A stretch of DNA of 64,000 nt from DASUPK01 sp963819715 (GCA_963819715.1 CAWFXE010000003.1:124001-188000), one strand, 5' to 3'. Counted from the stretch's first letter, positions 15,727 to 24,783 are shown. Program-made: numbers and translations. The notes: generated from the letters alone by a model not told the origin.

Positions 15727-16755
15727 ATGCGAGGGGGGTCAAGGTGGAGCGCCCGCAGCGCGTTGGTCTTGCCCGTGATCGCAGCCGCGATTGCGTTGCT
15801 TGTCGTGGGCGGGATCGCCGGCGCCGCCAAGAAGCCGAGAAAGCCCCCCCGCGGTCCCTACCCCTCGCTCGGCAAGTGCCCGGTCTTCCCCAAGACGAAG
15901 GTCGCCGCCGGGATGCCATCTCTTCCGAATGAGTCCGCCTGGCGCCAGGACATCTCCAACGCGCCGGTCGATCCCAACTCCGCCGGATACATGGCCTACA
16001 TCGCGGCCAACGGAGGCGACCAGCTGATCCCCTACTTCGGCTCGGAGCGACGCCAGGGTTTCCCTTACGCGGTTGTCGGCAGGCATCAGCGCCGCTACCG
16101 GGTGCACTGGATCGGCCGCGCAGTCCCGCGGGGTCCGCGTGCCCCGATCCCGGCCCGAGCACTGGTGGAGGCCGGGCAGCTTGACGACGGTGATCGCCAC
16201 GTGATCGCCATCGACCGCCACCGCTGCAGGCTCTTCGAGCTCTTCCGGAGCTTCTTCCGCGCTGGCCACCATCCCCACTGGGACTCTGACGGCGGCGCGA
16301 TCTGGAACCTGAGAAAGCGTGCGCCGCGCCCGGGTGGCCAGGGAGCGGCTGACGGCTCCGGACTGCCCATGTTCGCCGGCCTGGTCCGCTATGACGAGGT
16401 CCGCCGGGGGGTGATCCGCCACGCCTTCCGGGTCAGCATGACGGGGACGCAGGAGGCCCGCTTACTCCCGGCACGGGACTGCGCCAGCCAGATACGAGAT
16501 CCCAATGCGCCCCCCATGGGACTGCGCCTGCGCCTGCGGGCCGGCTACAACCTCTCCGGGATCGGCGGTCAGGCGCGGGTGATCGCCGAGGCGCTCAAGC
16601 ACTACGGCCTGATCGTGGCCGACAACGGCGAGAACTGGTTCTTCTCGGGCACCTCCGATCGCCGCTGGAACAACGAGGACCTGAGCCAGCTGACGAAGAT
16701 TCCCGGCAGCGCGTTCGAGGCCGTGCAATCGGCCGCCGCGGTCCAAGCCTGCTAG
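15727..16755 (+). CDS. Conserved secreted protein, function unknown
   Basis: A 342-residue protein with an N-terminal signal/anchor (ALVLPVIAAAIALLVVGGI) followed by a basic Lys/Pro linker. The body contains HVIAIDRHRCRLFELFR, HWDSDGGAIWNLR and LPMFAGLVRYDEV, and ends with YGLIVADNGENWFFSG. These segments are shared with a widespread family of extracellular proteins of unknown function. I chose the ATG at 15727 because the 17 codons upstream (frame open to 15676) add nothing to the signal peptide. It converges on the exporter gene with a six-base gap. Confidence 0.75.
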   Translation: MRGGSRWSARSALVLPVIAAAIALLVVGGIAGAAKKPRKPPRGPYPSLGKCPVFPKTKVAAGMPSLPNESAWRQDISNAPVDPNSAGYMAYIAANGGDQLIPYFGSERRQGFPYAVVGRHQRRYRVHWIGRAVPRGPRAPIPARALVEAGQLDDGDRHVIAIDRHRCRLFELFRSFFRAGHHPHWDSDGGAIWNLRKRAPRPGGQGAADGSGLPMFAGLVRYDEVRRGVIRHAFRVSMTGTQEARLLPARDCASQIRDPNAPPMGLRLRLRAGYNLSGIGGQARVIAEALKHYGLIVADNGENWFFSGTSDRRWNNEDLSQLTKIPGSAFEAVQSAAAVQAC

Positions 16756-16761
16756 CCGGGC

Positions 16762-18222
16762 CTAGAGGTGGAGCCGGCGCCGCTCGAGGTGGTGCTCCGG
16801 GTGCTCCTCGGGCTGCGGATGCTCATCCCCGCTTCGCCGCACCAGCGCCCAGGTGAGCACCGCGCCCACCGCGACCAGGCCGACCAGGGCCCAGGTCGAG
16901 TCGGCAAGCGCGGTGGCGAAGGCGCCGGCGGCGTCGCCGGGATGCTGGTCGAGCTGATCGTTCTGGATGCTCTGGAAGATCGCCGAGACGACGGCGAGCG
17001 ACACGGCGCCCGCGGTCACCCGCACCATCGCCAGGACACCGGCCGCGATGCCCGCCTTCGCGCGCGGCATCGCCAGCATCGCCGCCGTCGACATCGGCGC
17101 GTAGACGAGGCCGAGCGAGATGCCGAAGAGGAGATAGCCGGGCAGGAGCGCGCCGAAGGAGCTGTCGGCGTCGATCCGGGTCAGCAGCGCCAGGCCGACC
17201 GCCCCGCAGACCATGCCGAACGTCATCAGGACGCGGGGGCCGAAGCGCTCTATCAGGGGACCGCAGAACGGGGAGATGAAGACCATCGGCGCCGTGATCG
17301 GCAGGACGAGGACGCCGGCCGCGACCGGGCCGTGGTGCAGGACCTCCTGCAGGTACTGCGGCTGGTAGAAGATCACCGCCCAGTAGGCGCCCACCAGCGC
17401 GAACGCCGCGGCCGAGGCCCCCAGGTACGGGCGATTGCGGAAGAGGCTGAAGTCGACGATCGGCGAGCTGACCCGGTGCTCGATCGCCCAGAAGGCCACG
17501 AGCAGGAGCGCGCCCACCGCCAGCAGGCCGAGCGTCTTGCCGGATCCCCAGCCCCAGTCGTCCGAGCGCACCAGGGCGAAGACGAACAACAGCAGCCCGG
17601 GGGTCAGGGTCGCCAGGCCCGGATAGTCGACCTTGGGCGCCGAGGTCTCGTCGCGGGACTCGTGCGCCGCCCATCGGGTGATCGCGATCCCGGTCGCGCA
17701 GATCGGCAGGTTGATCCAGAAGATCAGCCGCCAGTCGACCTCGATCAAAGCCCCGCCGACGAGGGGGCCGATCGCGAGCGCCAGCGCCGAGACCGCCGCC
17801 CAGATGCCGAGCGCCTGTCCCTGCTGCTCCACCGGGAACGCGTGGCTGACGATCGCCAGCGAGAGCGAGAGCATCGCCGCGCCGCCGGCACCCTGAACGG
17901 CACGCGCAGCGACCAGGACGGTGTCATCCGAGGCGACCGCGGCGAGCACCGAGCCCGCCCCGAACACCGCCATCCCGATCAGGAAGATGAGTCGCCGCCC
18001 GTAGATGTCGCCGAGCCGCCCGGCGGTCACCACCAGCACGGCTAGGACCAGCAGGTAGCCGTTCAGAACCCACTGGACGTTGTCGGCCGAGGCGTGGAGG
18101 TCCTTCTCGATCGTCGGCAGCGCCAGCGCGACGACCGTCGAGTCGAGCATCAGGATGAAGAGGCCCAGGCAGGTGCCGACGAGCACCCACCACCGCCGCC
18201 TGGTTTCGGCAGCCGAGGTCAC
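16762..18222 (-). CDS. DHA2-family (14-TM) MFS exporter
   Basis: A 486-residue major facilitator of the EmrB/QacA drug:H+ antiporter-2 type. It has motif D1 LDSTVVALALPTIEKDL in helix 1, motif A GRLGDIYGRRLIFLIG in loop 2-3, motif B RAVQGAGGAAML, and motif C AIGPLVGGALIEVDWRLIFW. Length and about 14 hydrophobic segments fit DHA2. It exports small hydrophobic molecules by proton antiport; the substrate is unknown. The C-terminus is His/Glu-rich. It follows the DUF192 gene by one base. Confidence 0.92.
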   Translation of the reverse strand: MTSAAETRRRWWVLVGTCLGLFILMLDSTVVALALPTIEKDLHASADNVQWVLNGYLLVLAVLVVTAGRLGDIYGRRLIFLIGMAVFGAGSVLAAVASDDTVLVAARAVQGAGGAAMLSLSLAIVSHAFPVEQQGQALGIWAAVSALALAIGPLVGGALIEVDWRLIFWINLPICATGIAITRWAAHESRDETSAPKVDYPGLATLTPGLLLFVFALVRSDDWGWGSGKTLGLLAVGALLLVAFWAIEHRVSSPIVDFSLFRNRPYLGASAAAFALVGAYWAVIFYQPQYLQEVLHHGPVAAGVLVLPITAPMVFISPFCGPLIERFGPRVLMTFGMVCGAVGLALLTRIDADSSFGALLPGYLLFGISLGLVYAPMSTAAMLAMPRAKAGIAAGVLAMVRVTAGAVSLAVVSAIFQSIQNDQLDQHPGDAAGAFATALADSTWALVGLVAVGAVLTWALVRRSGDEHPQPEEHPEHHLERRRLHL

Positions 18223-18223
18223 G

Positions 18224-18532
18224 CTAAGGAGAGGGCAGCTCGAGCACGGCCATCGCGCCCGGGCAGCGTATGACGCGCCACGGCGGCACCGAGCGGCGCA
18301 GGTCGATCACCCGCCCCTCGGCGTCCAGGAAGAGGACGTCGATCGCGAAGCGCATGCCGAAGGTGTGGACGCTGCTACAGCGCGGGATCAGCAGGCCGGG
18401 GCCGGCCGCACCGCGGCCGAGGAGGGCGAGACCGAGCAGGCGGCTGGGCAGCGTCGTGGCCACCGGAACCTCGTGGCCGAGCATCGCCGTGCGCTCGAGC
18501 CGTCGAAAGCGGGCGGGTGTCCTCACCCTCAC
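18224..18532 (-). CDS. DUF192 family protein
   Basis: A ~102-residue DUF192 protein with the family core SRLLGLALLGR, SSVHTFGMRFAIDVLFLD and VIDLRRSVPPWRVIRCPGA. DUF192 proteins are small, often exported, with no firmly assigned biochemical role. The start is uncertain: GTG at 18532 fits family length, while ATG at 18550 would share bases with the divergent start at 18549 and ATG at 18484 gives a shorter form. It probably forms an operon with the exporter. Confidence 0.75.
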   Translation of the reverse strand: MRVRTPARFRRLERTAMLGHEVPVATTLPSRLLGLALLGRGAAGPGLLIPRCSSVHTFGMRFAIDVLFLDAEGRVIDLRRSVPPWRVIRCPGAMAVLELPSP

Positions 18533-18548
18533 ATAAGGTTCCGCGCGC

Positions 18549-19241
18549 ATGGAGTACGCGGCACAGCCACCGGTCGCCGTAGCCAAACCGGACTCGACCT
18601 TCCTGCAGAGGGTCTTCCTCTGGATGTTCGTAGGGCTCGCGATCACCGGCGGCACCGCCGCGGCGATCGGCTCGTCGGACAGCCTGCTCACGAAGATCAC
18701 CCAGACCCCGGGGATCGTCATCGGCGTGGTGGTCGCGCAGCTCGCGCTGGTCCTGCTGCTGGTCTTCCTGCTCCCCAAGATCTCCGTCGGGCTCGCGACC
18801 TTCCTCTTCCTGCTCTACTCGGCGACGGTCGGCGTCACCTTCGCCTTCCTCTTCGAGCTCTACACGACGCAGTCGATCTTCACGGCCTTCCTGATCACGG
18901 CCGGCATGTTCGGCGCGCTGGCCGTCTGGGGCGCCGCCACCCACATCGACCTCTCGAAGGTCGGCGCGATCGCCTTCATGGCCCTGATCGGGCTGATCCT
19001 GGCGACGATCGTGAACATCTTCTGGGCCAACTCGACGCTCTACTGGATCACCACGTACGCCGGGGTCGGGATCTTCGCCGCTCTCACCGCCTACGACATG
19101 CAGAAGCTGGCGCAGATCAACAAGCAGGGACTGACCGGCGAGGCCGAGGGACGCGCGGCGATCATGGGCGCCCTCGCGCTGTACCTCGACTTCATCAACC
19201 TCTTCCTCTTCCTGCTGAGGATCTTCGGCCAGTCACGCTAG
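18549..19241 (+). CDS. Bax inhibitor-1/YccA family membrane protein
   Basis: A 230-residue protein with seven hydrophobic segments. It has the UPF0005/BI-1 features: FLQRVFLWMFVGLAITGG at the N-terminus, ITAGMFGALAVWGAATHIDL in the middle and the C-terminal TAYDMQKL plus ALALYLDFINLFLFLLRI. Bacterial members act as pH-sensitive calcium leak channels or modulate membrane protease FtsH. It is a single gene, divergent from DUF192 and convergent with the glycosyltransferase (9-bp overlap). Confidence 0.92.
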   Translation: MEYAAQPPVAVAKPDSTFLQRVFLWMFVGLAITGGTAAAIGSSDSLLTKITQTPGIVIGVVVAQLALVLLLVFLLPKISVGLATFLFLLYSATVGVTFAFLFELYTTQSIFTAFLITAGMFGALAVWGAATHIDLSKVGAIAFMALIGLILATIVNIFWANSTLYWITTYAGVGIFAALTAYDMQKLAQINKQGLTGEAEGRAAIMGALALYLDFINLFLFLLRIFGQSR

Positions 19242-20735
19242 GCGCATCTCCAAGGACGGGTTGAGCTCGATTCTGGCCACCGGAATGCCGAGCCGCCGCC
19301 GGTCACTCGATCCGGCCTTGGATGGGACCAGCGGACGGGAGATGAAGACCAGCCCCGTCGCGGCGGCCACCCGGCCAAGCGCAGGGGAGAGCCGGATCTC
19401 GAAACTCTCCTCATCACCGGTGATCGCCTCGCGCGGAACTTGCCGACCCGCGCAGTAGATCCCATGGAGGTAGTCGAGCGGGCGGCCGCGGCGCCCGCCG
19501 GTCTCTACCCGAATGAGCGCCGCACCGGGGGGTGGCGAGATGCGCAGCAGAGCGACCGGCTCCGTCCATCTGAAGCGATCCTCCGGCTTGCCCTCCGCAC
19601 GGTACGCGCCGATCAGCGCGCCATTGAGCCCCTCGTCGGCGAGGGAGCCGGGATGGCGCACGGGCTCCGGCAAGTGATTCGGTTGGGCCCCGAGCTCGAG
19701 ACCGACCGCGCCCACATTGTGCTCGTGGCTGGCGATCAGGCTCCGCCACCTTGTCTCGAACGGAATTCGGTGGGACTCGGCAACCGTCTGATGCCAGCGG
19801 GCGACCGCCCGCTCCCAGGCGAGCCGCGGCCGGGGGCCGGCAGCGCTCGCGGGCAAGCGAGGCGCCATCTCTCGACTCAGCCAGGTCGCCTCGCGCGGGC
19901 TTTGCCTGATCGCGGTCGCCAGCGCGGCCACCATCGACCTGGCGATCTCCGGCCGGTATTCGAGACGACGATGCCAGAAGGCTGGCTGGGGGAAATAGCG
20001 CTCGTACCGCTCGCCGTGCCTCGCGCGTGCCACACATTCGCCACGGGCGTAACTGCAGGCATGCTCGAGCGCTTCGGCCAGCTCGTCCTCGATCACATGA
20101 GTGACGACCGCCCCCTCCAGGTGCCCCACTCGCGCCCCGATCTCGTCGAGGCGGGCCGACATGAAAAAGGGCGCGAACAACTCCATCTCCGGTTCGAGGC
20201 CATCTGCGCGCTCGTAGACAGCGGCACGAATCGCGAATCCCGCCGCCCCGAGGCGGTGCCAGTCTTCGAACTCCCAGGCGTCAAAGGCGCGCTCGAACCA
20301 GCGCTCGATCAGCTCGGCTTCGGGCGTTTGGGCGCGTTGCCGATGGACGAACGACGCGGCATCGAGCTCCCGATCCGCCGCGAACGCGTCGGCGACGGTC
20401 GTTAGACACTCGGGATCCGCCAGGACGTGCGCCTCGGTGACAACGAGCAACGGGGCACTCGCTCCTTGTGCGGCCGCCTTATACAGCCCGAACAACGACG
20501 GGTCAGTGGCCGGCACGAGCGCGTCCTGCGGCGCCAGCTGCTCGGCCAACCGCCTCTCGGCGTCAGGGTATTCACCCCCGGCACCGACGACCACCTGATA
20601 GCGCTCCCGCGCGAGGGTCTGCCCCTGGGTCCAGGTCCGGAGATGATCGGCGATGTCACCGCGCGGATTCTCGAGCGGCACCACTACGGCCAGCTCAGGG
20701 ACTGGTGGTGCAGCCGTCTCGCCGGTCGTCGTCAT
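19233..20735 (-). CDS. Family 2-type glycosyltransferase with C-terminal extension
   Basis: A 500-residue protein. Residues 1-~230 are a GT-A domain (PELAVVVPLENPRGDIADHL at the start, then ALVPATDPSLFGLYKAAAQG and HVLADPECLTTVADAFA). The C-terminal ~200 residues are a distinct beta-rich region of unknown function. The DXD motif is not obvious. The ATG at 20735 overlaps the stop of the upstream glycosyltransferase (ATGA), so the pair is coupled. The frame upstream of 20735 is antisense of that neighbour. Confidence 0.75.
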   Translation of the reverse strand: MTTTGETAAPPVPELAVVVPLENPRGDIADHLRTWTQGQTLARERYQVVVGAGGEYPDAERRLAEQLAPQDALVPATDPSLFGLYKAAAQGASAPLLVVTEAHVLADPECLTTVADAFAADRELDAASFVHRQRAQTPEAELIERWFERAFDAWEFEDWHRLGAAGFAIRAAVYERADGLEPEMELFAPFFMSARLDEIGARVGHLEGAVVTHVIEDELAEALEHACSYARGECVARARHGERYERYFPQPAFWHRRLEYRPEIARSMVAALATAIRQSPREATWLSREMAPRLPASAAGPRPRLAWERAVARWHQTVAESHRIPFETRWRSLIASHEHNVGAVGLELGAQPNHLPEPVRHPGSLADEGLNGALIGAYRAEGKPEDRFRWTEPVALLRISPPPGAALIRVETGGRRGRPLDYLHGIYCAGRQVPREAITGDEESFEIRLSPALGRVAAATGLVFISRPLVPSKAGSSDRRRLGIPVARIELNPSLEMRLA

Positions 20736-21910
20736 CTGCTCGCCCGCCTCAATCGCCGGAGCGCTCCCAATGGACCCTCGAGGGACATCTCCACCCGCTC
20801 CTCGATTTCCTTTACCCGCCGTTGCGCGAGGGCTGTCTCCCGCCTCAGCTCGGCCCCCTCGCGATTGCGGAGCTCCAGCTCGGCCCGCAGGAGCTTCGCC
20901 TCGTGCTCGAATCCGAGCGCACGCGCGTCCGATTGCCATTGCACCCTGGTCAGACGGGCAAGCTCGTCCAGCGGCGCCGCCGCGGACTCGGCGCGCGGTG
21001 CCAGCCGCGCGAAGATCTCGACGAGAGCCTCCGCGTGCGGGCGCGCGCCGTGGTGGGCAACCGCGAGGTCGCGGTTGGCGGGGCCCATCCCTGACCTGTA
21101 GCTGACCATGTCCTCTCTCAGGCGATCCGCGTCGGCTTGGCCGTGATCCGCCCGACCGTCAAAGTTGTCCGCCTCGAGGGACTCGTAGCCGTCGGCGGTC
21201 ATCCAGCCATCGCAACCGTTGTGATCGAAGATGTAGGCGGCGCGCCCACACGCCATCGCCTCGACGATCACCCTGGACTTGCCGACGACGATCTCGCAGT
21301 CGTTCATCTCCACCTCGGGCGAGCTGGCGAACCCGCCGCCCTGGAGACCGCGCTGGATGACCTCGATCCGCGCGTCGGAGAATGCCTCCCGGATCAACTC
21401 CAATCGATCTCCCGACGTGTAATTGCCGAGCATGAGCGCGCGTCTCGGGCGCTTGGCGAGGGGCCCTCTGGGCGAGAATCGACGGAGGTCGACTGGCTGG
21501 CGCAGCCTGACAACCTCCGGCGAATGGGCGAGTGAGTGCGCGTATCGCGCGGCGCGATCGTGAAGCGCCACGGTCACGCTCGTCACTCCTGAAAGCTGCG
21601 GAACCGTCCAACGGTCGTGGTCCGGCGCGTGCAGGCAGAAAGCCTGTGGCACCTCGCGGTAACGCTCAGCGAGTACGTAGGCACTCGGCGTATCCTGGGC
21701 GTAGATGGCGTCGCATCGGTCGGGAAGATCACCCGCCTCGGTGACGATCCGCAGGCCGCGGCGGTCAGCAACCTCCGCCATCGGGCCGGTCTCACCCGCG
21801 AAGACGGTGACGTCATGGCCCATTCGCTCGAGCTGCTCGGCCACGGTCACGAGATAGGTGCCGACCCCTCCTATCGTCGTCAACTCCAAGGTGCTGAGAA
21901 CGAGATTCAC
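20732..21910 (-). CDS. GT4-like glycosyltransferase with C-terminal coiled coil
   Basis: A 392-residue GT-B fold protein. The N-terminal LELTTIGGVGTYLVTVAEQL is the glycine-rich acceptor loop of GT4 enzymes. The C-half has VGKSRVIVEAMACGRAAYIF, corresponding to the E-x7-E donor site but with the second glutamate not clearly kept. Residues ~330-385 are a charged heptad-like coiled coil (LRAELELRNREGAELRRET), perhaps for docking. It is translationally coupled to the next glycosyltransferase, suggesting sequential steps on one glycan. Confidence 0.78.
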   Translation of the reverse strand: MNLVLSTLELTTIGGVGTYLVTVAEQLERMGHDVTVFAGETGPMAEVADRRGLRIVTEAGDLPDRCDAIYAQDTPSAYVLAERYREVPQAFCLHAPDHDRWTVPQLSGVTSVTVALHDRAARYAHSLAHSPEVVRLRQPVDLRRFSPRGPLAKRPRRALMLGNYTSGDRLELIREAFSDARIEVIQRGLQGGGFASSPEVEMNDCEIVVGKSRVIVEAMACGRAAYIFDHNGCDGWMTADGYESLEADNFDGRADHGQADADRLREDMVSYRSGMGPANRDLAVAHHGARPHAEALVEIFARLAPRAESAAAPLDELARLTRVQWQSDARALGFEHEAKLLRAELELRNREGAELRRETALAQRRVKEIEERVEMSLEGPLGALRRLRRASR

Positions 21911-22008
21911 GGACGCTCCTCACTGGCCGAGAGTGCATCACCCTACCGCCGCTGTTCCCTACTTCAGTGCCGCCCTGGACGAGATGGAGCGCCCTGTAGC
22001 TTCAATCA

Positions 22009-22485
22009 ATGGCCGAAGCGGGGGATCCACCCACGCTGTACGAATGGGCCGGCGGGCGCCAGGCTTTCGCGCGGCTGATCGGCGCTTTCTACGACCGGGT
22101 GGAGGGTGACGAGCTGATCTCGCCCCTCTTCCCCGGCGGCGTCAGCGAGGAGCACCGCCACAACGTCACGCTCTGGTGGATCGAGGTCTTCGGGGGGCCG
22201 GCGGACTACACCGAGCGGCTCGGTGGCTACCACCGGATGGTCAGCAAGCACCACGACCTCGGCATCACGCCCGAGCAGCGCCTCCGCTTCGCGACCCTGA
22301 TGAGCATGGCGGCCGACGACGCCGGCCTGCCCGACGACCCCGAGTTCCGCTCGGCGTTCATGGGCTATGTCGAGTGGGGCACCCGCCTCGCGCTGCACAA
22401 CTCGCAGCCCGGTGCCGACGACGTCCCGCAGGAGGCCCCGACGCCTCGCTGGGGCTGGGGAGTCGCCCCGCCCTACCAGCCGTGA
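22009..22485 (+). CDS. glbO: Group II truncated haemoglobin (trHbO)
   Basis: A 158-residue 2-over-2 globin. It has GRQAFARLIGAFYDRV for helix B with its tyrosine, HRHNVTLWWIEVFGGP for helices CD/E, and the proximal histidine region GYHRMVSKHHDLGI. The tryptophan at G8 expected for group II is seen in VEWGTRLALHNSQPG. Group II globins bind O2 and protect respiration from NO and peroxide. The stop overlaps the GTG of the following DNA glycosylase (GTGA), a common neighbour arrangement suggesting a stress operon. Confidence 0.95.
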   Translation: MAEAGDPPTLYEWAGGRQAFARLIGAFYDRVEGDELISPLFPGGVSEEHRHNVTLWWIEVFGGPADYTERLGGYHRMVSKHHDLGITPEQRLRFATLMSMAADDAGLPDDPEFRSAFMGYVEWGTRLALHNSQPGADDVPQEAPTPRWGWGVAPPYQP

Positions 22486-23059
22486 ACGGCGTCGAGAAGG
22501 GGCCCGATGGGAAGCCGCGCTGCCCCTGGGCGCTGAGCACGCCGGACTACATCGACTACCACGACTTCGAGTGGGGACGACCGCTCCACGGCGAGGTGGA
22601 GATCTTCGAGCGCCTGACGCTGGAGGCGTTCCAGTCCGGGCTCTCCTGGCTGACGATCCTGCGCAAGCGCGAGAACTTCCGTCAGGCGTTCGACAGCTTC
22701 GACATCGACAAGGTCGCGGGATACGCGGCGAAGGACATGACGAGCCTGATGGCGGATGCCGGGATCGTCCGCAACCGAAAGAAGATCGAGGCGGCGATCA
22801 CCAACGCCGGAGCCATCAGGGAGCTCCACGCGAACGGCGAGACGCTCGACGAGCTGATCTGGGCTTTGCCCCCGACCCCGACTCGCGCCCGGCACCCAAG
22901 AGGCTCTCCGACCTCGAGCCGACGACGCCGGAGTCGAAGGCGATGGCCAAGGAGCTCAAACGGCGCGGCTTCGTCTTCGTCGGACCGACGACCGCCTACG
23001 CCACGATGCAGGCGATCGGCATGGTCAACGACCACCTCGCCGACTGCGCATTTCGCTAA
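22482..23059 (+). pseudogene. tag: DNA-3-methyladenine glycosylase I, single-base frameshift
   Basis: Tag removes 3-methyladenine from alkylated DNA. The GTG start at 22482 overlaps the globin stop. The N-part shows the zinc-site cysteine in PRCPWALSTPDYIDYHDFEW and LEAFQSGLSWLTILRKRENF; the C-part shows RGFVFVGPTTAYATMQAIG and VNDHLADC with the last zinc ligand region. The two parts are in different frames: after LDELIWA the expected FAPDPDSRP continues only if one base is added at about 22867/22868. Everything else is intact, so a sequencing error or a very recent deletion is likely. Confidence 0.88.
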
Positions 23060-23164
23060 CACACGTCGACACCCACCGCGGGTTCCCTTTTGCTGCAACC
23101 GCTCGTTCAGCGCCGACGAATCAGTGGCGGCGAGCACCCTCATCCGCAAAGATGCACCAACGCC

Positions 23165-23641
23165 GTGGACGAGACCGCACGCAGAGGAAATTACGAATCG
23201 GGCGCCGATTACGTGCTCGAGTACGGAGAGCTCCGGTTCTCCTTCAACGAGCGCGACTTCGCCCAGCGGGTGGAGCAGGCGGCGGTCAAGCTCGACTTCG
23301 TCCGCCAGGGACTCGATGAGCACGAGCTGGAGGACCTGCTCGAGCTCGCCGTCAACGGTGAGATCCGCGAGCCCTGCTCCCCCCTCGGCGGCCACGTCAA
23401 CGAGAATTGGGACGAGCTCGTCGGCCCGTCCAACAAGAGCCTCGTGCACTGGCTTCGCCGCCTCGTCTTCCGCGGCGCCTGGCTCGACCAGCGCGTCAAG
23501 GAGGGTGAGCTCGACATCGTCTTCGACGAGTCGACGCAGACCTTCGGATACGTCCAGCCTGATCGCGACTCGGAGCTGATCGAGCTCTCCGAGGAGCCTT
23601 CCTGGGGCACCGTCGCCTACGGCGGCCGCGACCGCGCGTAG
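23165..23641 (+). CDS. Hypothetical protein, acidic
   Basis: A 158-residue protein from a GTG at 23165 (frame open upstream to a TTG at 23090). It is rich in Asp/Glu and has segments LDFVRQGLDEHELEDLLELA and GGHVNENWDELVGPSN, but I recognise no family. There is no signal or membrane segment. The frame shows normal high-GC third-position codon use. It lies between the broken tag gene and a run of short unknown genes. Confidence 0.55.
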   Translation: MDETARRGNYESGADYVLEYGELRFSFNERDFAQRVEQAAVKLDFVRQGLDEHELEDLLELAVNGEIREPCSPLGGHVNENWDELVGPSNKSLVHWLRRLVFRGAWLDQRVKEGELDIVFDESTQTFGYVQPDRDSELIELSEEPSWGTVAYGGRDRA

Positions 23642-23678
23642 CGGTCATCCCGTTCCACACCCAGGTGTGGTTACAAGC

Positions 23679-23700
23679 GCCGCTTTGCATGGAAAGCGGC
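23679..23700. repeat. Palindromic repeat copy 1
   Basis: An 8-bp stem GCCGCTTT / AAAGCGGC with loop GCATGG. The reverse complement is identical, base for base, to 49657-49678. A second short hairpin (CCACAC-CCAG-GTGTGG, 23655-23670) lies just before it. Together they fill the gap after the stop at 23641 and may terminate that transcript, although no T-run follows. Confidence 0.6.
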
Positions 23701-23725
23701 GGTCTGCCGATCTAGTCCCTTGGCC

Positions 23726-24196
23726 ATGAGCGCCCGAGCCTTTAGGTCGATTGGCATCTTGGTTGGCCTGGTAGTGGTCGGCGTCCTCCTCTACGTGATC
23801 GTCGCAGCGATCCAAGCGGGCAATTCAGCTGGCACTGGCAACCTGACCAACGAGGCCCAACTGCGCAAGGCACTCGACACGATGCCCTACCCGTACACGC
23901 TCCGACGAACTCGGTACGCCGGGGTCGATCAGGCCTACGTGGGGCGGGCCACCGCATCTTGGTCGTCAATCGATTTCTCGGTCTCAATCTGTGACCAGGG
24001 GAGCAGCGGCTGTCCACCGCCCGACCTTCCGCACCCCCACGGTCTCGACTCAGGGATTGGATATGGACACGTCTCTGTTCGGACGAACCCGAGCAGCGCT
24101 GGAATACCGGGCCAAAAGAGCGGCATCGGACTGACCGTCGCCGTGGACGACGCGATCTGCCACGCCACGGGTCAGGACGAGTACGGCTGCGAGTAG
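23726..24196 (+). CDS. Small membrane-anchored protein, unknown
   Basis: A 156-residue protein with one N-terminal hydrophobic helix (IGILVGLVVVGVLLYVIVAA) and an extracytoplasmic part with four cysteines (ICDQGSSGCPPPDL and AICHATGQDEYGCE). No family is recognised. The ATG at 23726 is two codons inside a possible TTG start. GC content and codon bias are lower than in neighbours, consistent with an accessory origin. Confidence 0.5.
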   Translation: MSARAFRSIGILVGLVVVGVLLYVIVAAIQAGNSAGTGNLTNEAQLRKALDTMPYPYTLRRTRYAGVDQAYVGRATASWSSIDFSVSICDQGSSGCPPPDLPHPHGLDSGIGYGHVSVRTNPSSAGIPGQKSGIGLTVAVDDAICHATGQDEYGCE

Positions 24197-24199
24197 TCG

Positions 24200-24230
24200 A
24201 ACCGCCCCTTTGGACGAGAAGCAGCGGGTT
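24200..24230. repeat. Degenerate palindromic repeat after stop codon
   Basis: Begins four bases after the stop at 24196: AACCGC, then CTTTGGACGAG, then GCGGGTT. The CTTTGGACGAG core recurs at 24572-24582 and, inverted, at 25335-25346. It is a hairpin-forming element of the same general shape as the 23679 repeat, with GGACGA instead of GCATGG in the loop. Confidence 0.45.
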
Positions 24231-24265
24231 GACGCGCCGAGGGTCGCGTTGGTTAGATCATCCCA

Positions 24266-24568
24266 ATGCACGCTCATCGAGCGGTAATCGGATACGTCAC
24301 CACTGCACTCTTCGCAGTTCTCTCCTTCGCCATTGCAATCTGGGCGGATGGCGAGCCCGGTCGTTCGATCGGCTTTGCAGTCTTTGGTGCCGCCGCGATC
24401 CTGGCCCTGTCTTGGACGGCTTTCTCAACCGCTAAGACGGCGAATGGTTGGCGACTTGCTGGGGGCGCGATTCTCGCGATCGCCACTGCTCTGGTCTTGC
24501 TTGTCGTGCTGCTGACCGGCTTCGCTGCCGTGGAATGCCAGAGCTACCACGACTGTCTCTTCCGATAA
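24266..24568 (+). CDS. Small three-helix membrane protein, unknown
   Basis: A 100-residue protein made almost entirely of three hydrophobic segments (VTTALFAVLSFAIAIW, IGFAVFGAAAILALSWTAF and ILAIATALVLLVVLLTGFA) with a short Cys-containing tail. No family is recognised. Codon use is less GC-biased than in the surrounding housekeeping genes. It is followed directly by a hairpin repeat covering its stop codon. Confidence 0.5.
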   Translation: MHAHRAVIGYVTTALFAVLSFAIAIWADGEPGRSIGFAVFGAAAILALSWTAFSTAKTANGWRLAGGAILAIATALVLLVVLLTGFAAVECQSYHDCLFR

Positions 24569-24590
24569 CCGCTTTGGACGAGCGGCGGTT
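24567..24590. repeat. Palindromic repeat overlapping a stop codon
   Basis: AACCGC-TTTGGACGAGCG-GCGGTT starts inside the TAA at 24566-24568. It shares CGCTTTGGACGAG with the inverted copy at 25328-25356. It may act as the transcription terminator of the short membrane protein gene. Nothing else convincing lies between it and 24784. Confidence 0.45.
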
Positions 24591-24783
24591 TGCAGGCCCG
24601 CAGGGGTAAGTAGGCGACCAGGCCCCTGAGACCGAGGGACCTCGCGCTTGAGGCGAAAACCGAGCGACCGGCTCGCGCCGAGGCGTTCGTAGTAGCCCTC
24701 GGTCCGGGTACCGATGTCGAGCGGCAGGCCCCCGGCCCCACTTGAGGCCTTCACGCAGCAGTCTGAAGCCGATTCCGTGGGCG

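Noticed and set aside
24600..24754. Minus-strand segment reading LPLDIGTRTEGYYERLG, similar to the C-terminal part of GNAT acetyltransferases
   Set aside because: The match is one short motif, the frame is interrupted relative to any full domain, and nothing precedes it. It may be a gene relic but cannot be supported.
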